Shown: piece after piece, positions 16,997 to 25,351 of the stretch | How the letters are laid out: the number at the start of each line of letters is the position of its first letter | How positions within the stretch are numbered: position 1 is the stretch's first letter | Assembly: GCF_036323475.1 (NCBI RefSeq) | Contig: NZ_AP028934.1 | Coordinates: 1,116,001-1,180,000, forward strand | Source: Solobacterium moorei | GTDB lineage: Bacteria; Bacillota_I; Bacilli_A; Erysipelotrichales; Erysipelotrichaceae | Length of the DNA stretch: 64,000 bases | Direction: 5' to 3' | The notes under the pieces: generated by a model | Database searches by the model: none | What the model saw: the letters and a program-made list of their open reading frames with translations, nothing else | Told to the model about the DNA's origin: nothing | Position numbers and translations under genes: made by a program

Positions 16997-18079
16997 ATGG
17001 CAGAATTAACTTACAACCAGGTAGCAAAAATCAAGGTATTTGGTGTCGGCGGAGCAGGTAGCAACGCTGTAAACCGCATGGTACAGGAAGGCGTTCAGGG
17101 TGTTGAATTCTATATCGCTAATACTGATCTTCAGGCAATGGATATTTCTCCAGTTGCAAATAAGATTCAGTTAGGTAAAGAAGGTCTTGGCGCTGGTGGT
17201 AACCCAGACAACGGACGCAAGGCAGCTGTAGAAAGCGAAGACGCAATCCGTAAATCTATGGAAGGTGCCGACATGGTATTCCTTACAGCAGGTATGGGTG
17301 GCGGAACTGGTACAGGTGCAGCCCCATTATTCGCAAAGATTGCTAAGGAACTTGGATGCTTAACAGTAGGTATCGTTACTAAGCCATTCAATTTCGAAGG
17401 TAAGAGAAGAGAAAGAAATGCTGAACAGGGTCTTGAACAGCTCAAGGAATATGTAGACTCATTAATCATCATTTCTAATAATAAAGTGTTAGAAGTAATC
17501 GGACATATTCCATTCCAGGATGCGTTTAAAGAAGCAGACAATATCTTACGTCAAGGCGTACAGACAATTACTGACTTGATTGCTGTTCCTGCAATGATTA
17601 ACTTGGACTTCGCGGACATTAAGAGTGTTATGGAGGGTCAAGGTTCCGCATTATTCGGTATTGGTATGGCTGATGGCGATGACAAGGCTAGAGAAGCTGC
17701 AGCACGCGCTATTCAATCTCCATTACTAGAAGCACAGATTGCTGGTGCGAAGAGTGCTATCATTAACGTTACTGGTGGTACAAGCATGTCCGCATTTGAT
17801 GCATCTGAAGCTGTTGACTTCATCCGTGAAGCAGCTGGTAATGATATCGATATCATCTTCGGTGTAGCTATTAACGACAAGATTGGCGATGCAATTATCG
17901 TTTCTGTTATCGCTACAGGTTTCGAGTTGTCTGAACCTAAGAAGGAAGAAGAAAAGAAGGCTGCTCCTTCCACAAAGCCAGCGAGTGGTGTTTCATTACA
18001 GAATGATGACTCTGCTGTATTTGGCTCTTCAACTTCTGATGCAAGCGACAGTATTCCTGGTTTCTTTAGAAGAGGTTAA
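16997..18079 (+). CDS. ftsZ: Cell division protein FtsZ
   Basis: A 360-residue tubulin-like GTPase that forms the division ring. The tubulin signature GGGTGTGAAP and the T7 loop region NLDFADIKSVM are intact, so GTPase activity at the subunit interface is expected. After a short linker of about 40 residues, the C-terminal peptide DSIPGFFRRG matches the conserved tail that binds FtsA, SepF or ZapA-type partners. GGAGAGG precedes the ATG. Codon usage here is richer in common codons than in neighbouring genes, as expected for an abundant protein. Confidence 0.97.
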   Translation: MAELTYNQVAKIKVFGVGGAGSNAVNRMVQEGVQGVEFYIANTDLQAMDISPVANKIQLGKEGLGAGGNPDNGRKAAVESEDAIRKSMEGADMVFLTAGMGGGTGTGAAPLFAKIAKELGCLTVGIVTKPFNFEGKRRERNAEQGLEQLKEYVDSLIIISNNKVLEVIGHIPFQDAFKEADNILRQGVQTITDLIAVPAMINLDFADIKSVMEGQGSALFGIGMADGDDKAREAAARAIQSPLLEAQIAGAKSAIINVTGGTSMSAFDASEAVDFIREAAGNDIDIIFGVAINDKIGDAIIVSVIATGFELSEPKKEEEKKAAPSTKPASGVSLQNDDSAVFGSSTSDASDSIPGFFRRG

Positions 18080-18083
18080 TTTA

Positions 18084-18108
18084 AGAGGGCATTTGTGTCC
18101 TCTTTTTT
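18084..18108 (+). terminator. Intrinsic terminator after ftsZ
   Basis: AGAGGGCA/TGTCCTCT (8 bp with one G-U) with loop TTTG and six T. Confidence 0.85.
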
Positions 18109-18135
18109 CATATCTATCATAAAGGGGAGGTAGTT

Positions 18136-18588
18136 ATGCAGTACAATCATCATGTATCCGTAAGTGGTTTAATTGTGAATGAAAATGACGAAGTATTACT
18201 CGTCAAAAATGCTTTCCGTGGGTGGGAGTGTCCAACAGGATTTGTGGCAGAACATGAATCACTACAAAATGCGCTTGAAAGAATTATTTTTGATGAGACA
18301 GGTGTGAAGGTCACGATTCTTGATCTTGTTGGAATCAACAAGGACCTAACATTTAACAATGTAAATGTAGACTTTATTTGCAAGTATGAAAGTGGAGAAC
18401 TTGTAGCTAACGGCAGTAGCCAAGAAGTAAAGTGGGTCAATAGGATGGATGCTAAACTTATGGTAAAAGATGCACTTGTGCATGAGATGCTTCAAAACAT
18501 GCTTTACTATCGCGGTAAAGTTGGATGTTGGAATTTCAAGAAGAATCCATTTGAAATGATTGAAAAAGATATTTATCCAAAGATTTAA
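18136..18588 (+). CDS. Nudix-type hydrolase with degenerate Nudix box
   Basis: A 150-residue Nudix-fold protein. The Nudix box region begins GFVAEHESLQNALER and continues IIFDETGV. Glycine, the first glutamate, arginine and the last E-x-G are in place, but the glutamate that should follow the arginine is isoleucine and the next one is aspartate. Catalysis may be altered or lost, or the protein may act as a sensor. GGGGAGG precedes the ATG. It lies after the ftsZ terminator with no obvious own promoter. Confidence 0.75.
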   Translation: MQYNHHVSVSGLIVNENDEVLLVKNAFRGWECPTGFVAEHESLQNALERIIFDETGVKVTILDLVGINKDLTFNNVNVDFICKYESGELVANGSSQEVKWVNRMDAKLMVKDALVHEMLQNMLYYRGKVGCWNFKKNPFEMIEKDIYPKI

Positions 18589-18613
18589 AAATTGATGAAA
18601 GATTTGTTTTTAC

Positions 18614-18639
18614 AGTCGCATATTCGCTATGCGACTTTT
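18614..18639 (+). terminator. Intrinsic terminator after the Nudix gene
   Basis: AGTCGCATA/TATGCGACT, 9 bp perfect, loop TTCGC, then TTTT. Confidence 0.85.
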
Positions 18640-18675
18640 CATATACTTTTCAAAATGCTCTTAAATGATATCCGA

Positions 18676-18681
18676 TATAAT
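18676..18681 (+). promoter_or_regulatory. -10 hexamer before the small zinc-ribbon gene
   Basis: A perfect TATAAT 24 bases before the start codon. The -35 region is poor, so only the -10 is called. Confidence 0.4.
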
Positions 18682-18704
18682 GAAAGTGAAAGGTTGGTTT
18701 CGAT

Positions 18705-18926
18705 ATGGCATCTGGTGTAAAAGTTAATAAGAATGAATCAACGATGGCATCTTTACAGAAACGATTACCACATTGGATCCATCATACACGTGTTGATGAA
18801 AGTAATGTGAATGGAATTGTTTATTTACCGAAGTGCGATTGTTCGGAATGTGGATATACTGTAAGTTTTGAAAAGCCTGTTTGTCCTCATTACCATGTGA
18901 AGATGAATGTCTTTCAAAAGAAGTAG
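18705..18926 (+). CDS. Small protein with a CxCxxC and CPHYH motif, unknown function
   Basis: A 73-residue protein that I do not recognise. The first half is basic and polar. The second half has CDCSECGY at about residues 43-50 and CPHYH at about 60-64, a spacing that suggests a zinc ribbon (Cys/Cys with Cys/His). AAAGG precedes the ATG, a TATAAT lies upstream and a hairpin follows, so it looks like a real monocistronic gene. Confidence 0.65.
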   Translation: MASGVKVNKNESTMASLQKRLPHWIHHTRVDESNVNGIVYLPKCDCSECGYTVSFEKPVCPHYHVKMNVFQKK

Positions 18927-18941
18927 TCACTGATGGATTTG

Positions 18942-18963
18942 CATGCTTTATTGCATGATTTTT
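18942..18963 (+). terminator. Short terminator after the small zinc-ribbon gene
   Basis: CATGC/GCATG stem with loop TTTATT, followed by A and five T. Confidence 0.5.
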
Positions 18964-18971
18964 CACTATTG

Positions 18972-18980
18972 TGGTATAAT
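18972..18980 (+). promoter_or_regulatory. Extended -10 promoter before the CNNM gene
   Basis: TGGTATAAT with a weak TTGCAT 18 bases upstream of the hexamer. It would place the RNA start near 18987, giving a leader of about 97 bases before the main ATG. Confidence 0.5.
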
Positions 18981-19012
18981 TCCAACATTAGTAAGAAAGG
19001 TGAGTGTTTATT

Positions 19013-19087
19013 TTGGAGGGTTCATCAGTTCCGCCGGAAGACAATATATGTATTAATATGACAAATGAAAGCGAGATCCGCATATGA
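19013..19087 (+). CDS. Possible 24-residue upstream ORF coupled to the CNNM gene
   Basis: A TTG codon at 19013 has AAAGGTGAG eight bases upstream, the best ribosome site of this leader. The frame runs 24 codons and stops with TGA at 19085-19087, overlapping the ATG of the membrane-protein gene at 19084 (ATGA). The main ATG itself has no good ribosome site. This suggests translational coupling through a short leader peptide (MEGSSVPPEDNICINM and eight more residues). No similarity is recognised. Confidence 0.4.
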   Translation: MEGSSVPPEDNICINMTNESEIRI

Positions 19088-20349
19088 ATCAAGCAGGACA
19101 GTATATTCTAGCGATTATAGTGCTTGTTTTCTTTTCGGGTCTTTTTTCGGCTATAGAAACAGCATATTCTGTAGCGAATAAAATTCGTTTGAAGAATATG
19201 TATAGTGATGGTGAGGAAAAAGCAGGTGAAGTATTAAAAGTTCTTGAAAACTTTGATCGTTTTTTAGTCACAGCGTTAATTGGTAATAATGTTGTCAACA
19301 TTATTACAGCGACTGTAGGTACATTGTTATTTACAATGTGGGTTGGTACAAATGGCCCAACTGTATCAACAGCAGTTATCACAATCTTAGTATTGGTTTT
19401 TGGTGAGATTACACCAAAGTCACTTGCAAAGCAATTCCCTGAAAAGGTTGCGATATATACAGTTGGATTTGTAAAGCTTGTACAAGTCTTATTAACACCA
19501 ATTACTTGGTTGATGCTGGGGTGGCAGTGGATTGTTAGTAAGGTTATTCATATCGAAGAAGATGACCCCGATATCGCAGATGAATTGATTACGATGGTCG
19601 ATGAGGCAGAAAAGGATGGAGACCTTGAAGAACATGAGTCCGACTTAATTTCTGCAGCTATCGAGTTTAATGATCTTGAAGTTATGGATGTGTTTACACC
19701 GCGTGTGGATATTATTGCGGTAGATGTTAACGATCCAATTGAAAAGATTGAAGAAGTATATCGTATGAATTCATATTCACGTTTACCTGTGTATGAGTCA
19801 TCGATTGACCATATCATTGGTGTCATTCATGAGAAGGATTTCTATGAGTTGATTTATCGCAACCAAACATCTTTACGCAAGATTGTAAAGCCGGTTGTTT
19901 ATACAAGTCCAAACACAAAGATTTCTCAGTTATTAAAGAAGCTACAAACAAACAAGACACATATGGCTGTTGTCCTAGATGAATTTGGCGGTACTGATGG
20001 TATTATTACTGTTGAAGATATCATCGAAGAACTCGTAGGTGAAATTTGGGATGAACACGATATTGTTGAAGAGTTCTATACAAAAATCAATAATACAACA
20101 TACCTCATTAAAGGTGATGCAGAAGTGGATGATATGTTTGATCGTTTCGACATCGAAGATGATGATGAAGATGAGGGATATATCTCTGTCTCTGGTTGGG
20201 TGATTTATCGTCTTGGTCACATCCCTGAGGTTGGTGAATCATTTGATTATAAGAATCTGCATGTCACAGTTACAGAAGCAGATCAAAGAACTGTGTTACA
20301 AGTTAAAGTAACAATTCAAGAAACAGAAACAGATAAAGAAGACGAGTAA
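19084..20349 (+). CDS. CNNM/CBS/CorC membrane protein (hemolysin-family transporter)
   Basis: A 421-residue protein of the CNNM/YtfL-TlyC group. An N-terminal DUF21 domain (about 1-190) carries the membrane segments, including FSGLFSAIETAYS and a GEITPKSLA motif. Two CBS domains (about 215-330) contain VMDVFTPRVD and LDEFGGTDGI. A CorC_HlyC domain (about 340-415) closes the protein. Homologues are involved in Mg or Co efflux and metal homeostasis. The name hemolysin is historical. The ATG overlaps a possible leader ORF. Confidence 0.9.
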   Translation: MNQAGQYILAIIVLVFFSGLFSAIETAYSVANKIRLKNMYSDGEEKAGEVLKVLENFDRFLVTALIGNNVVNIITATVGTLLFTMWVGTNGPTVSTAVITILVLVFGEITPKSLAKQFPEKVAIYTVGFVKLVQVLLTPITWLMLGWQWIVSKVIHIEEDDPDIADELITMVDEAEKDGDLEEHESDLISAAIEFNDLEVMDVFTPRVDIIAVDVNDPIEKIEEVYRMNSYSRLPVYESSIDHIIGVIHEKDFYELIYRNQTSLRKIVKPVVYTSPNTKISQLLKKLQTNKTHMAVVLDEFGGTDGIITVEDIIEELVGEIWDEHDIVEEFYTKINNTTYLIKGDAEVDDMFDRFDIEDDDEDEGYISVSGWVIYRLGHIPEVGESFDYKNLHVTVTEADQRTVLQVKVTIQETETDKEDE

Positions 20350-20379
20350 TTCGTTTTCTTTTCGATTATGGGAGGAGTT

Positions 20380-21111
20380 ATGCAACAATACTTCAGTGAT
20401 ACACCGCTCGTGGTAGGTCAAGAATATATCTTTAATAAAGACCAAGCACATCATGCTAAGAATGTTGTTCGTTTACATCACGAAACGATTCGATTGGTTT
20501 ATGATGGAATTGGGTATTTTGCGGATGCCTACAGCAAAGGAAAAGACTTTGTTGCGATGGTTTTAGAGAAAGATGAGCGCATCAATGAGATTGGTGTTGA
20601 AGTAACACTTGCGATGGGACTCATTCGTAAAGAGAAGTTCGAGCTTGTATTACAGAAGGCGTGTGAACTCGGTGTAACACGTATTGTGCCATTTGAGTCC
20701 ATACGTTGTGTTGTGCGTGCTAAGAAAGAAAAAGAAGATAAACAACAAGCACGTCGAATCGATATTCTCCAAGAATCTGCAGAACAGTGCAAACGAAATC
20801 GGATTCCTGAAATCACACCAATTGTGCAGCTAAAGGATCTTGTAAAGTATCGCTCTGATGTTAACGTACTGCCATATGAAAATGCATACTCTAAATCAAA
20901 ATTTATGACAGAGGTTTTATCGCCAGGACAGTCCGTTACGTTTGTGATAGGACCAGAGGGTGGTTTTGCATCTGAGGAAGTAGAGTTTTTACAACAGAAT
21001 GGTTTTGAAGCCATTACATTAGGGAAACGTATTCTAAGAGCAGAAACGGCAGCAATGTATGCATGTGCTGTCATTAGTGAACGAAATGAAGCATATGAGA
21101 ATACACTTTAA
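20380..21111 (+). CDS. rsmE: 16S rRNA m3U1498 methyltransferase RsmE
   Basis: A 243-residue SPOUT methyltransferase. The C-terminal trefoil-knot motifs are clear: VIGPEGGF, then ITLGKRILRAETA. The N-terminal PUA-like domain includes HHAKNVVRL. An in-frame ATG exists at 20368, but it lies on the ribosome site GGGAGGAG, so ATG 20380 is the start. The gene follows the CNNM gene and precedes a Mur ligase in the same direction with short gaps. Confidence 0.92.
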   Translation: MQQYFSDTPLVVGQEYIFNKDQAHHAKNVVRLHHETIRLVYDGIGYFADAYSKGKDFVAMVLEKDERINEIGVEVTLAMGLIRKEKFELVLQKACELGVTRIVPFESIRCVVRAKKEKEDKQQARRIDILQESAEQCKRNRIPEITPIVQLKDLVKYRSDVNVLPYENAYSKSKFMTEVLSPGQSVTFVIGPEGGFASEEVEFLQQNGFEAITLGKRILRAETAAMYACAVISERNEAYENTL

Positions 21112-21126
21112 TAAAGGGTAAGACAA

Positions 21127-22596
21127 ATGAAATTAACAGATTTTTTTGAAAATGTACCGGATATTGAAATTAAGAGTTTGATGGATGATAGTCGTAAGAA
21201 ACGACCGAACTCTATCTTTTTCTGTGTCAAAGGACTCGTAAATGATGGTCACGAACATATCGATGAAGCGATTGCAAATGGTGCAATTGTCATTGTGCAT
21301 AGTGAGCCAATAGAGAAGATTAATCCTGATATTACATACATCAAGGTGAAGGATGTTGTACATGTCTTTAATCAGGTCGCAGATAGTTTCTATGATTATC
21401 CTAGCCACCATATGACGATGTATGGTGTTACAGGTACAAATGGTAAGTCATCCGTTGCTTGGATTATTCGTAACATCTTGAATCAAATTGAACCAACCGC
21501 ATATGTTGGTACAATTTCCATTGAATACAACAATGTAAAACTACCACCACTTGTCGCCTCACCAAATATCGATGAAGTACATGGTATCTTGCGTGACATG
21601 GTAGATGCAGGAATTAAGAACTGTGCCTATGAAGCTTCTTCTATTGCAATTGATCAAGGAAGATTGGATGCGATAGACTTTGATGTCGCAATCTTTACAA
21701 ACTTGACCCATGATCACTTAGATTATCATGGCACGATGACAAACTATTTCAATGCGAAAAAGAAATTGTTTGACCAGCTAAAAGAAGAGGCGATTGCGAT
21801 TGTAAACGTTGATGATCCTAGTGGAATGAAGATCGTTCAAGATACGCAGGCGAAGGTGTTTACTTATGGTATTGATTATGAGGCTGACTATCGTGTCACA
21901 GATTATCATTTGTTAAAAGACAGTACACGGTTTACTTTGCATGTAAATGATCATGATTATCGCCTAGAGACAAATCTCATCGCACGTTTTAATATCTATA
22001 ACCTTGTAGCTGCGATTGCGGCAATACATCAAAAGGGCGTATCCATGGATGATATTGCCAGTTACATTCAGCACTTAAACCAAGTGGAAGGAAGAATGGA
22101 ACGCATCCAAGATGGCCAACCCTTCAATCTAATTGTAGACTTTGCTCATACTGCAGACGGTATTGAAAAGGTATGCCAATACGCTTCTTCCATCACACCA
22201 AAGGATTGTAGAATCATTGCGATTACAGGTAGTGCAGGTAAGCGTGATACTGCCAAACGTCCAATATTCGGTGAGATACTAGACCATTATTGTGATATGA
22301 TTATCTTAACGGAAGATGACTCACGTGGTGAAAGCGTACGTGAAATCGCTGAAGATATTGCCAAAGGTATACATCATAAGAACTATGTGATTATTGAAGA
22401 TCGCTATGATGCGATTCGGCAGTCAGTTGAATTATGCTCAGAAGGAGATACCATTTTGGTATTAGGAAAAAGCAATGAAAAGTTCATTGCTCGTGAATTT
22501 GGACGTGAATCCTATGAAGGTGATGATGTCATCTGCCATGAAGTATTGAAGAAATATTATTTTGGTGATGAAGGAGGACTAGATGAAACCGAGTAA
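21127..22596 (+). CDS. murE: Mur ligase, MurE type (UDP-MurNAc-dipeptide amino-acid ligase)
   Basis: A 489-residue ligase with the MurE layout: N-terminal UDP-binding domain with [16 protein letters not shown]-binding [10 protein letters not shown] at about residue 100, [13 protein letters not shown], and C-terminal domain with GSAGKRD. It should add the third amino acid of the peptidoglycan stem peptide. At the specificity position the usual DNPR (diaminopimelate) or DNPA (lysine-type) motif is replaced by DDSRGE, so the added residue cannot be predicted, and a MurE-like paralogue is possible. Its end overlaps deoC by 14 bases. Confidence 0.82.
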   Translation: MKLTDFFENVPDIEIKSLMDDSRKKRPNSIFFCVKGLVNDGHEHIDEAIANGAIVIVHSEPIEKINPDITYIKVKDVVHVFNQVADSFYDYPSHHMTMYGVTGTNGKSSVAWIIRNILNQIEPTAYVGTISIEYNNVKLPPLVASPNIDEVHGILRDMVDAGIKNCAYEASSIAIDQGRLDAIDFDVAIFTNLTHDHLDYHGTMTNYFNAKKKLFDQLKEEAIAIVNVDDPSGMKIVQDTQAKVFTYGIDYEADYRVTDYHLLKDSTRFTLHVNDHDYRLETNLIARFNIYNLVAAIAAIHQKGVSMDDIASYIQHLNQVEGRMERIQDGQPFNLIVDFAHTADGIEKVCQYASSITPKDCRIIAITGSAGKRDTAKRPIFGEILDHYCDMIILTEDDSRGESVREIAEDIAKGIHHKNYVIIEDRYDAIRQSVELCSEGDTILVLGKSNEKFIAREFGRESYEGDDVICHEVLKKYYFGDEGGLDETE

Positions 22597-23224
22597 GTAT
22601 ATCGACCATACAATTTTAAAACCTAACGCAACAAGTGAGCAAATTATTAAGTTGTGTGAAGAAGCAGTTGCAAATGATTTTGCGTCAGTTTGTATTAATC
22701 CATGTTGGATTCCTACGGCAAAGGCTGCTTTAGCAGGCTCTGATGTGAAGCTTTGTGTTGTTGTGGGATTTCCACTAGGTGCAATGACAACGGAAGCAAA
22801 AGTGTTTGAAACAAAGGACGCAATCGAAAAGGGTGCACAAGAAGTTGATATGGTTATCAACGTTGGTAAATTAAAAGACCATGATGATATTTATGTAACC
22901 AATGAAATTCGTCAGATTAAGAATGCATGCGGTAATTTAACACTGAAGGTAATTATCGAAACATGTCTTTTAACAGATGAAGAAAAGGTACGTGCATGTA
23001 AGGATGCCGAAGCAGCTGGTGCTGATTTCGTGAAGACATCCACTGGTTTTTCGACAGGTGGTGCAACGGTTGAAGATGTTAAACTCATGAAGGAAACTGT
23101 TGGTGATCGTTTAAAGGTAAAGGCTTCTGGTGGTGTTCGTACAAAGAAAGACTTTAAGGCAATGATTGAAGCTGGTGCAGAGCGTATCGGAGCATCTGCT
23201 GGCGTTGAATTAATTAAAGAATAA
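22583..23224 (+). CDS. deoC: Deoxyribose-phosphate aldolase
   Basis: A 213-residue class I aldolase that splits 2-deoxyribose-5-phosphate to glyceraldehyde-3-phosphate and acetaldehyde. The Schiff-base lysine is K151 in VKTSTGF, D89 lies in EVDMVINVG, and KASGGVRT follows near the end. GGAGG lies inside the end of the Mur ligase gene. The other nucleoside-salvage genes that often accompany deoC are not here, although cdd lies about 4 kb downstream. Confidence 0.95.
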   Translation: MKPSKYIDHTILKPNATSEQIIKLCEEAVANDFASVCINPCWIPTAKAALAGSDVKLCVVVGFPLGAMTTEAKVFETKDAIEKGAQEVDMVINVGKLKDHDDIYVTNEIRQIKNACGNLTLKVIIETCLLTDEEKVRACKDAEAAGADFVKTSTGFSTGGATVEDVKLMKETVGDRLKVKASGGVRTKKDFKAMIEAGAERIGASAGVELIKE

Positions 23225-23248
23225 TTCCTATTCACAAAGTGAATGAAC

Positions 23249-23291
23249 AAAAAAGCAGATATTTTCGTAATCGAAAATGTATCTGCTTTTT
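23249..23291 (+). terminator. Strong terminator after deoC
   Basis: A long hairpin: AAAAAGCAGATA pairs with TATCTGCTTTTT, and TTTTCG with CGAAAA inside it, with a two-base bulge and loop TAAT. The A/T flanks make it usable in both directions. Confidence 0.9.
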
Positions 23292-23349
23292 GATAGGAGA
23301 TTTATATCATAATTACGTAAAAAACCTGTGTAATAATCGTATAAATATC

Positions 23350-23378
23350 TTGCAATGGTGTAATGGATTTGGTATGAT
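23350..23378 (+). promoter_or_regulatory. Sigma-A promoter of rpsU
   Basis: TTGCAA at 23350-23355, 17 bases, TATGAT at 23373-23378. Confidence 0.8.
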
Positions 23379-23413
23379 ACTAATGCTTTATAAAAGAGAA
23401 AGGGGGGTTAGGA

Positions 23414-23596
23414 ATGTCTAGAGTCGTCCTCAAAGAAAATGAGAATTTGGATGATGCGCTACGCCGTTTCAAGCGTCAGGTATCCCGCAATGGAACCCTC
23501 GCCGAAGCTCGTAAGAGAGAGTACTACGTTAAGCCTGGTGTTAAGAGAAAGCTTAAGATCGAAGCTGCTCGTAAAGCGAGAAGAAGAGGAAAATAA
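23414..23596 (+). CDS. rpsU: 30S ribosomal protein S21
   Basis: A 60-residue basic protein with the S21 start [20 protein letters not shown] and the arginine/lysine-rich tail ARKARRRGK. It binds near the anti-Shine-Dalgarno end of 16S rRNA. AGGGGGG precedes the ATG. It is a single-gene unit with its own promoter and terminator, not linked here to dnaG-rpoD as in enterobacteria. Confidence 0.96.
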   Translation: MSRVVLKENENLDDALRRFKRQVSRNGTLAEARKREYYVKPGVKRKLKIEAARKARRRGK

Positions 23597-23620
23597 GGAG
23601 TGCGCAAGCATTTCTTTTTT
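23594..23620 (+). terminator. Terminator overlapping the rpsU stop
   Basis: AAGGAGTGC/GCATTTCTT 9-bp stem (two G-U pairs), GCAA tetraloop, T tract. Confidence 0.75.
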
Positions 23621-23723
23621 TATGTTTTTTGTACTATCTTGATTTGAGTTTGTTATAATTAATTTGCGACTAGTATTTAACCATAAATATAATTCGATTT
23701 TATTTAGAAAAAGGTGAATAATC

Positions 23724-24599
23724 ATGTCTAAGAACGACTCAAAGTTTCAAGTGAAGTTTATGTCTTTTATGTTTAAAGGCAAGGAAATCTTCAAGCCTTT
23801 AAACACAGGTTTTATTGATGACAGAGTAAGTTGTATCAGAGAGTATGTTGCGAATATCTATTTTTATTCCAAAGATGGACATACGATTATGATCGATGCA
23901 GGCTATAACTATGACCGATTTGCAGAGAAGCTGCAGTGGCTTGATATAAATCCAAAGGATATTAAAGAGATTCTCGTTACCCACCAAGATACAGACCATG
24001 TTGGTGCAATTGAAAAAGGCAGTGATGAACTTTTCGGCGATGCTACAATCTATATTGGAAAAGTAGAGAATGAATACTTAGAAGGTCGTAAGCATCGTAA
24101 AGTCTTCTGGGGCTTAACAACATTACCACAGGTCATCATCAATAATCCCAAAATACTAATTGAAGATGAGCAGGTATTTTACATTGGTAATATTAAGATT
24201 GAAGCGTTTTTAGTACCTGGCCATACTTGGGGACATCTTGTATATCTGATTGATGACTGTTATCTATTTACTGGAGATACGATTTGGCTTGGTGCAGATG
24301 GTGGTTATGCATTTCTAAATACACTTGCGGAAGACCGTAAGCTTCAATGTAAATCATTACAGAGACTGAAAGAGATACTTGAAAAACGTAATCTACAGTT
24401 AAAAATAATTACAGGTCATACAGGATGGACGAATGACTTTGCTTTTGCGTTTGCACATATTGATGAAATCTGTAATTCACTCCGAAGAAAACCAAAAATT
24501 CATGACCCTAAAGCACCGTATGATGGTTTTGATGAAAGAGATGATACAGAGGCTAACGCAAAACGTGGTTATCTTGAGCAATGCTATAAAGGAAACTAA
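23724..24599 (+). CDS. Metallo-beta-lactamase-fold hydrolase
   Basis: A 291-residue MBL-fold protein. The metal motif reads THQDTDHVG (HxDxDH form, common in uncharacterised members), followed by VPGHTWGH, FTGDT and ITGHTG, which provide the remaining ligands. So a two-metal hydrolase site is likely complete. Substrate unknown; glyoxalase II-like or lactonase activity are possible. AAAAAGG precedes the ATG. It stands alone and converges on a lipoprotein gene. Confidence 0.82.
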   Translation: MSKNDSKFQVKFMSFMFKGKEIFKPLNTGFIDDRVSCIREYVANIYFYSKDGHTIMIDAGYNYDRFAEKLQWLDINPKDIKEILVTHQDTDHVGAIEKGSDELFGDATIYIGKVENEYLEGRKHRKVFWGLTTLPQVIINNPKILIEDEQVFYIGNIKIEAFLVPGHTWGHLVYLIDDCYLFTGDTIWLGADGGYAFLNTLAEDRKLQCKSLQRLKEILEKRNLQLKIITGHTGWTNDFAFAFAHIDEICNSLRRKPKIHDPKAPYDGFDERDDTEANAKRGYLEQCYKGN

Positions 24600-24600
24600 A

Positions 24601-24629
24601 AAATAAACTCCGCTAGTCGGAGTTTATTT
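24601..24629. terminator. Bidirectional terminator between convergent genes
   Basis: AAATAAACTCCG/CGGAGTTTATTT, 12 bp perfect, loop CTAGT. It serves the MBL gene on the plus strand and overlaps the stop codon of the lipoprotein on the minus strand. Confidence 0.85.
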
Positions 24630-25241
24630 ATCCAATAATTCATTTAATCGTGTTTTATATTCTTCGATTTGTGCTTCTGTAATTTGTACTGTATGTGCAT
24701 CATAATCAAAACTTAACATGAAGCCTATAACTTTACCATCACGAATCACAGCTACATATGGAACATAAATCTTATTTGTGCCATCTCCTGAGACATCACC
24801 AAGTAACTCTTGGAGTTTGACATAAGTTGAATTGTTTTCGTTACGTAGATCGCTTTCTTTTGTGTTTTCTGGACGTACGTTAACATACTTAATCTTAACG
24901 TTCTTTTGAATGGCAACATCATTTAAGATAGGTATTAAATCTTGACACCAAGGACAATCACGGAAGCCGAGGAATACGATGTGACTTTCTTTGTTTTCAA
25001 TGTAGGAAACAACATCTTCCATCGTGGCTTTTTCAAATGGAGTGTTTTTAGCCGCTAGTAAATCTTCGTAGAGTTTTGCTTTATCTTCGCTTGATTCACA
25101 TTCTGCAAAGGCGGCACATCCACCAGAATTCTCACTTGTGCTTGTGTTATTTGTATTTGAAGTATTTGATGTTTGAACTGTTTGTTTTGTGCATCCAGTT
25201 AATAGCATCAAACTTAATAGAATCATTATTCTTTTTTTCAT
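24624..25241 (-). CDS. Thioredoxin-fold lipoprotein
   Basis: A 205-residue exported lipoprotein. The signal peptide ends in lipobox LTGC with C17 as the lipidated residue. A serine/threonine/asparagine-rich linker (about 18-45) leads to a thioredoxin-like domain with the redox motif CPWC at 96-99 in FLGFRDCPWCQDL. A cis-proline-type loop (VPYVAVIRDGKVIG) follows. It may reduce or isomerise disulfides of cell-surface proteins, or resemble bacteriocin-transport accessory proteins. A second cysteine pair candidate (GGCAAFAEC) lies in the linker. Confidence 0.82.
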   Translation of the reverse strand: MKKRIMILLSLMLLTGCTKQTVQTSNTSNTNNTSTSENSGGCAAFAECESSEDKAKLYEDLLAAKNTPFEKATMEDVVSYIENKESHIVFLGFRDCPWCQDLIPILNDVAIQKNVKIKYVNVRPENTKESDLRNENNSTYVKLQELLGDVSGDGTNKIYVPYVAVIRDGKVIGFMLSFDYDAHTVQITEAQIEEYKTRLNELLDK

Positions 25242-25351
25242 TTGGATAACTCCTTTTGTATTAAGTAGTTTAGCATAAAACCAAACTGAGCGTAAAGCAT
25301 TTTCAACTATGGAGATACCTGTTAAGATATTGGTACTAAGGAGACATTATT

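Noticed and set aside
20529-21074. 181-codon minus-strand open frame opposite rsmE
   Set aside because: The plus-strand frame encodes clear RsmE motifs; the opposite frame is low-complexity serine-rich and lacks a start signal.
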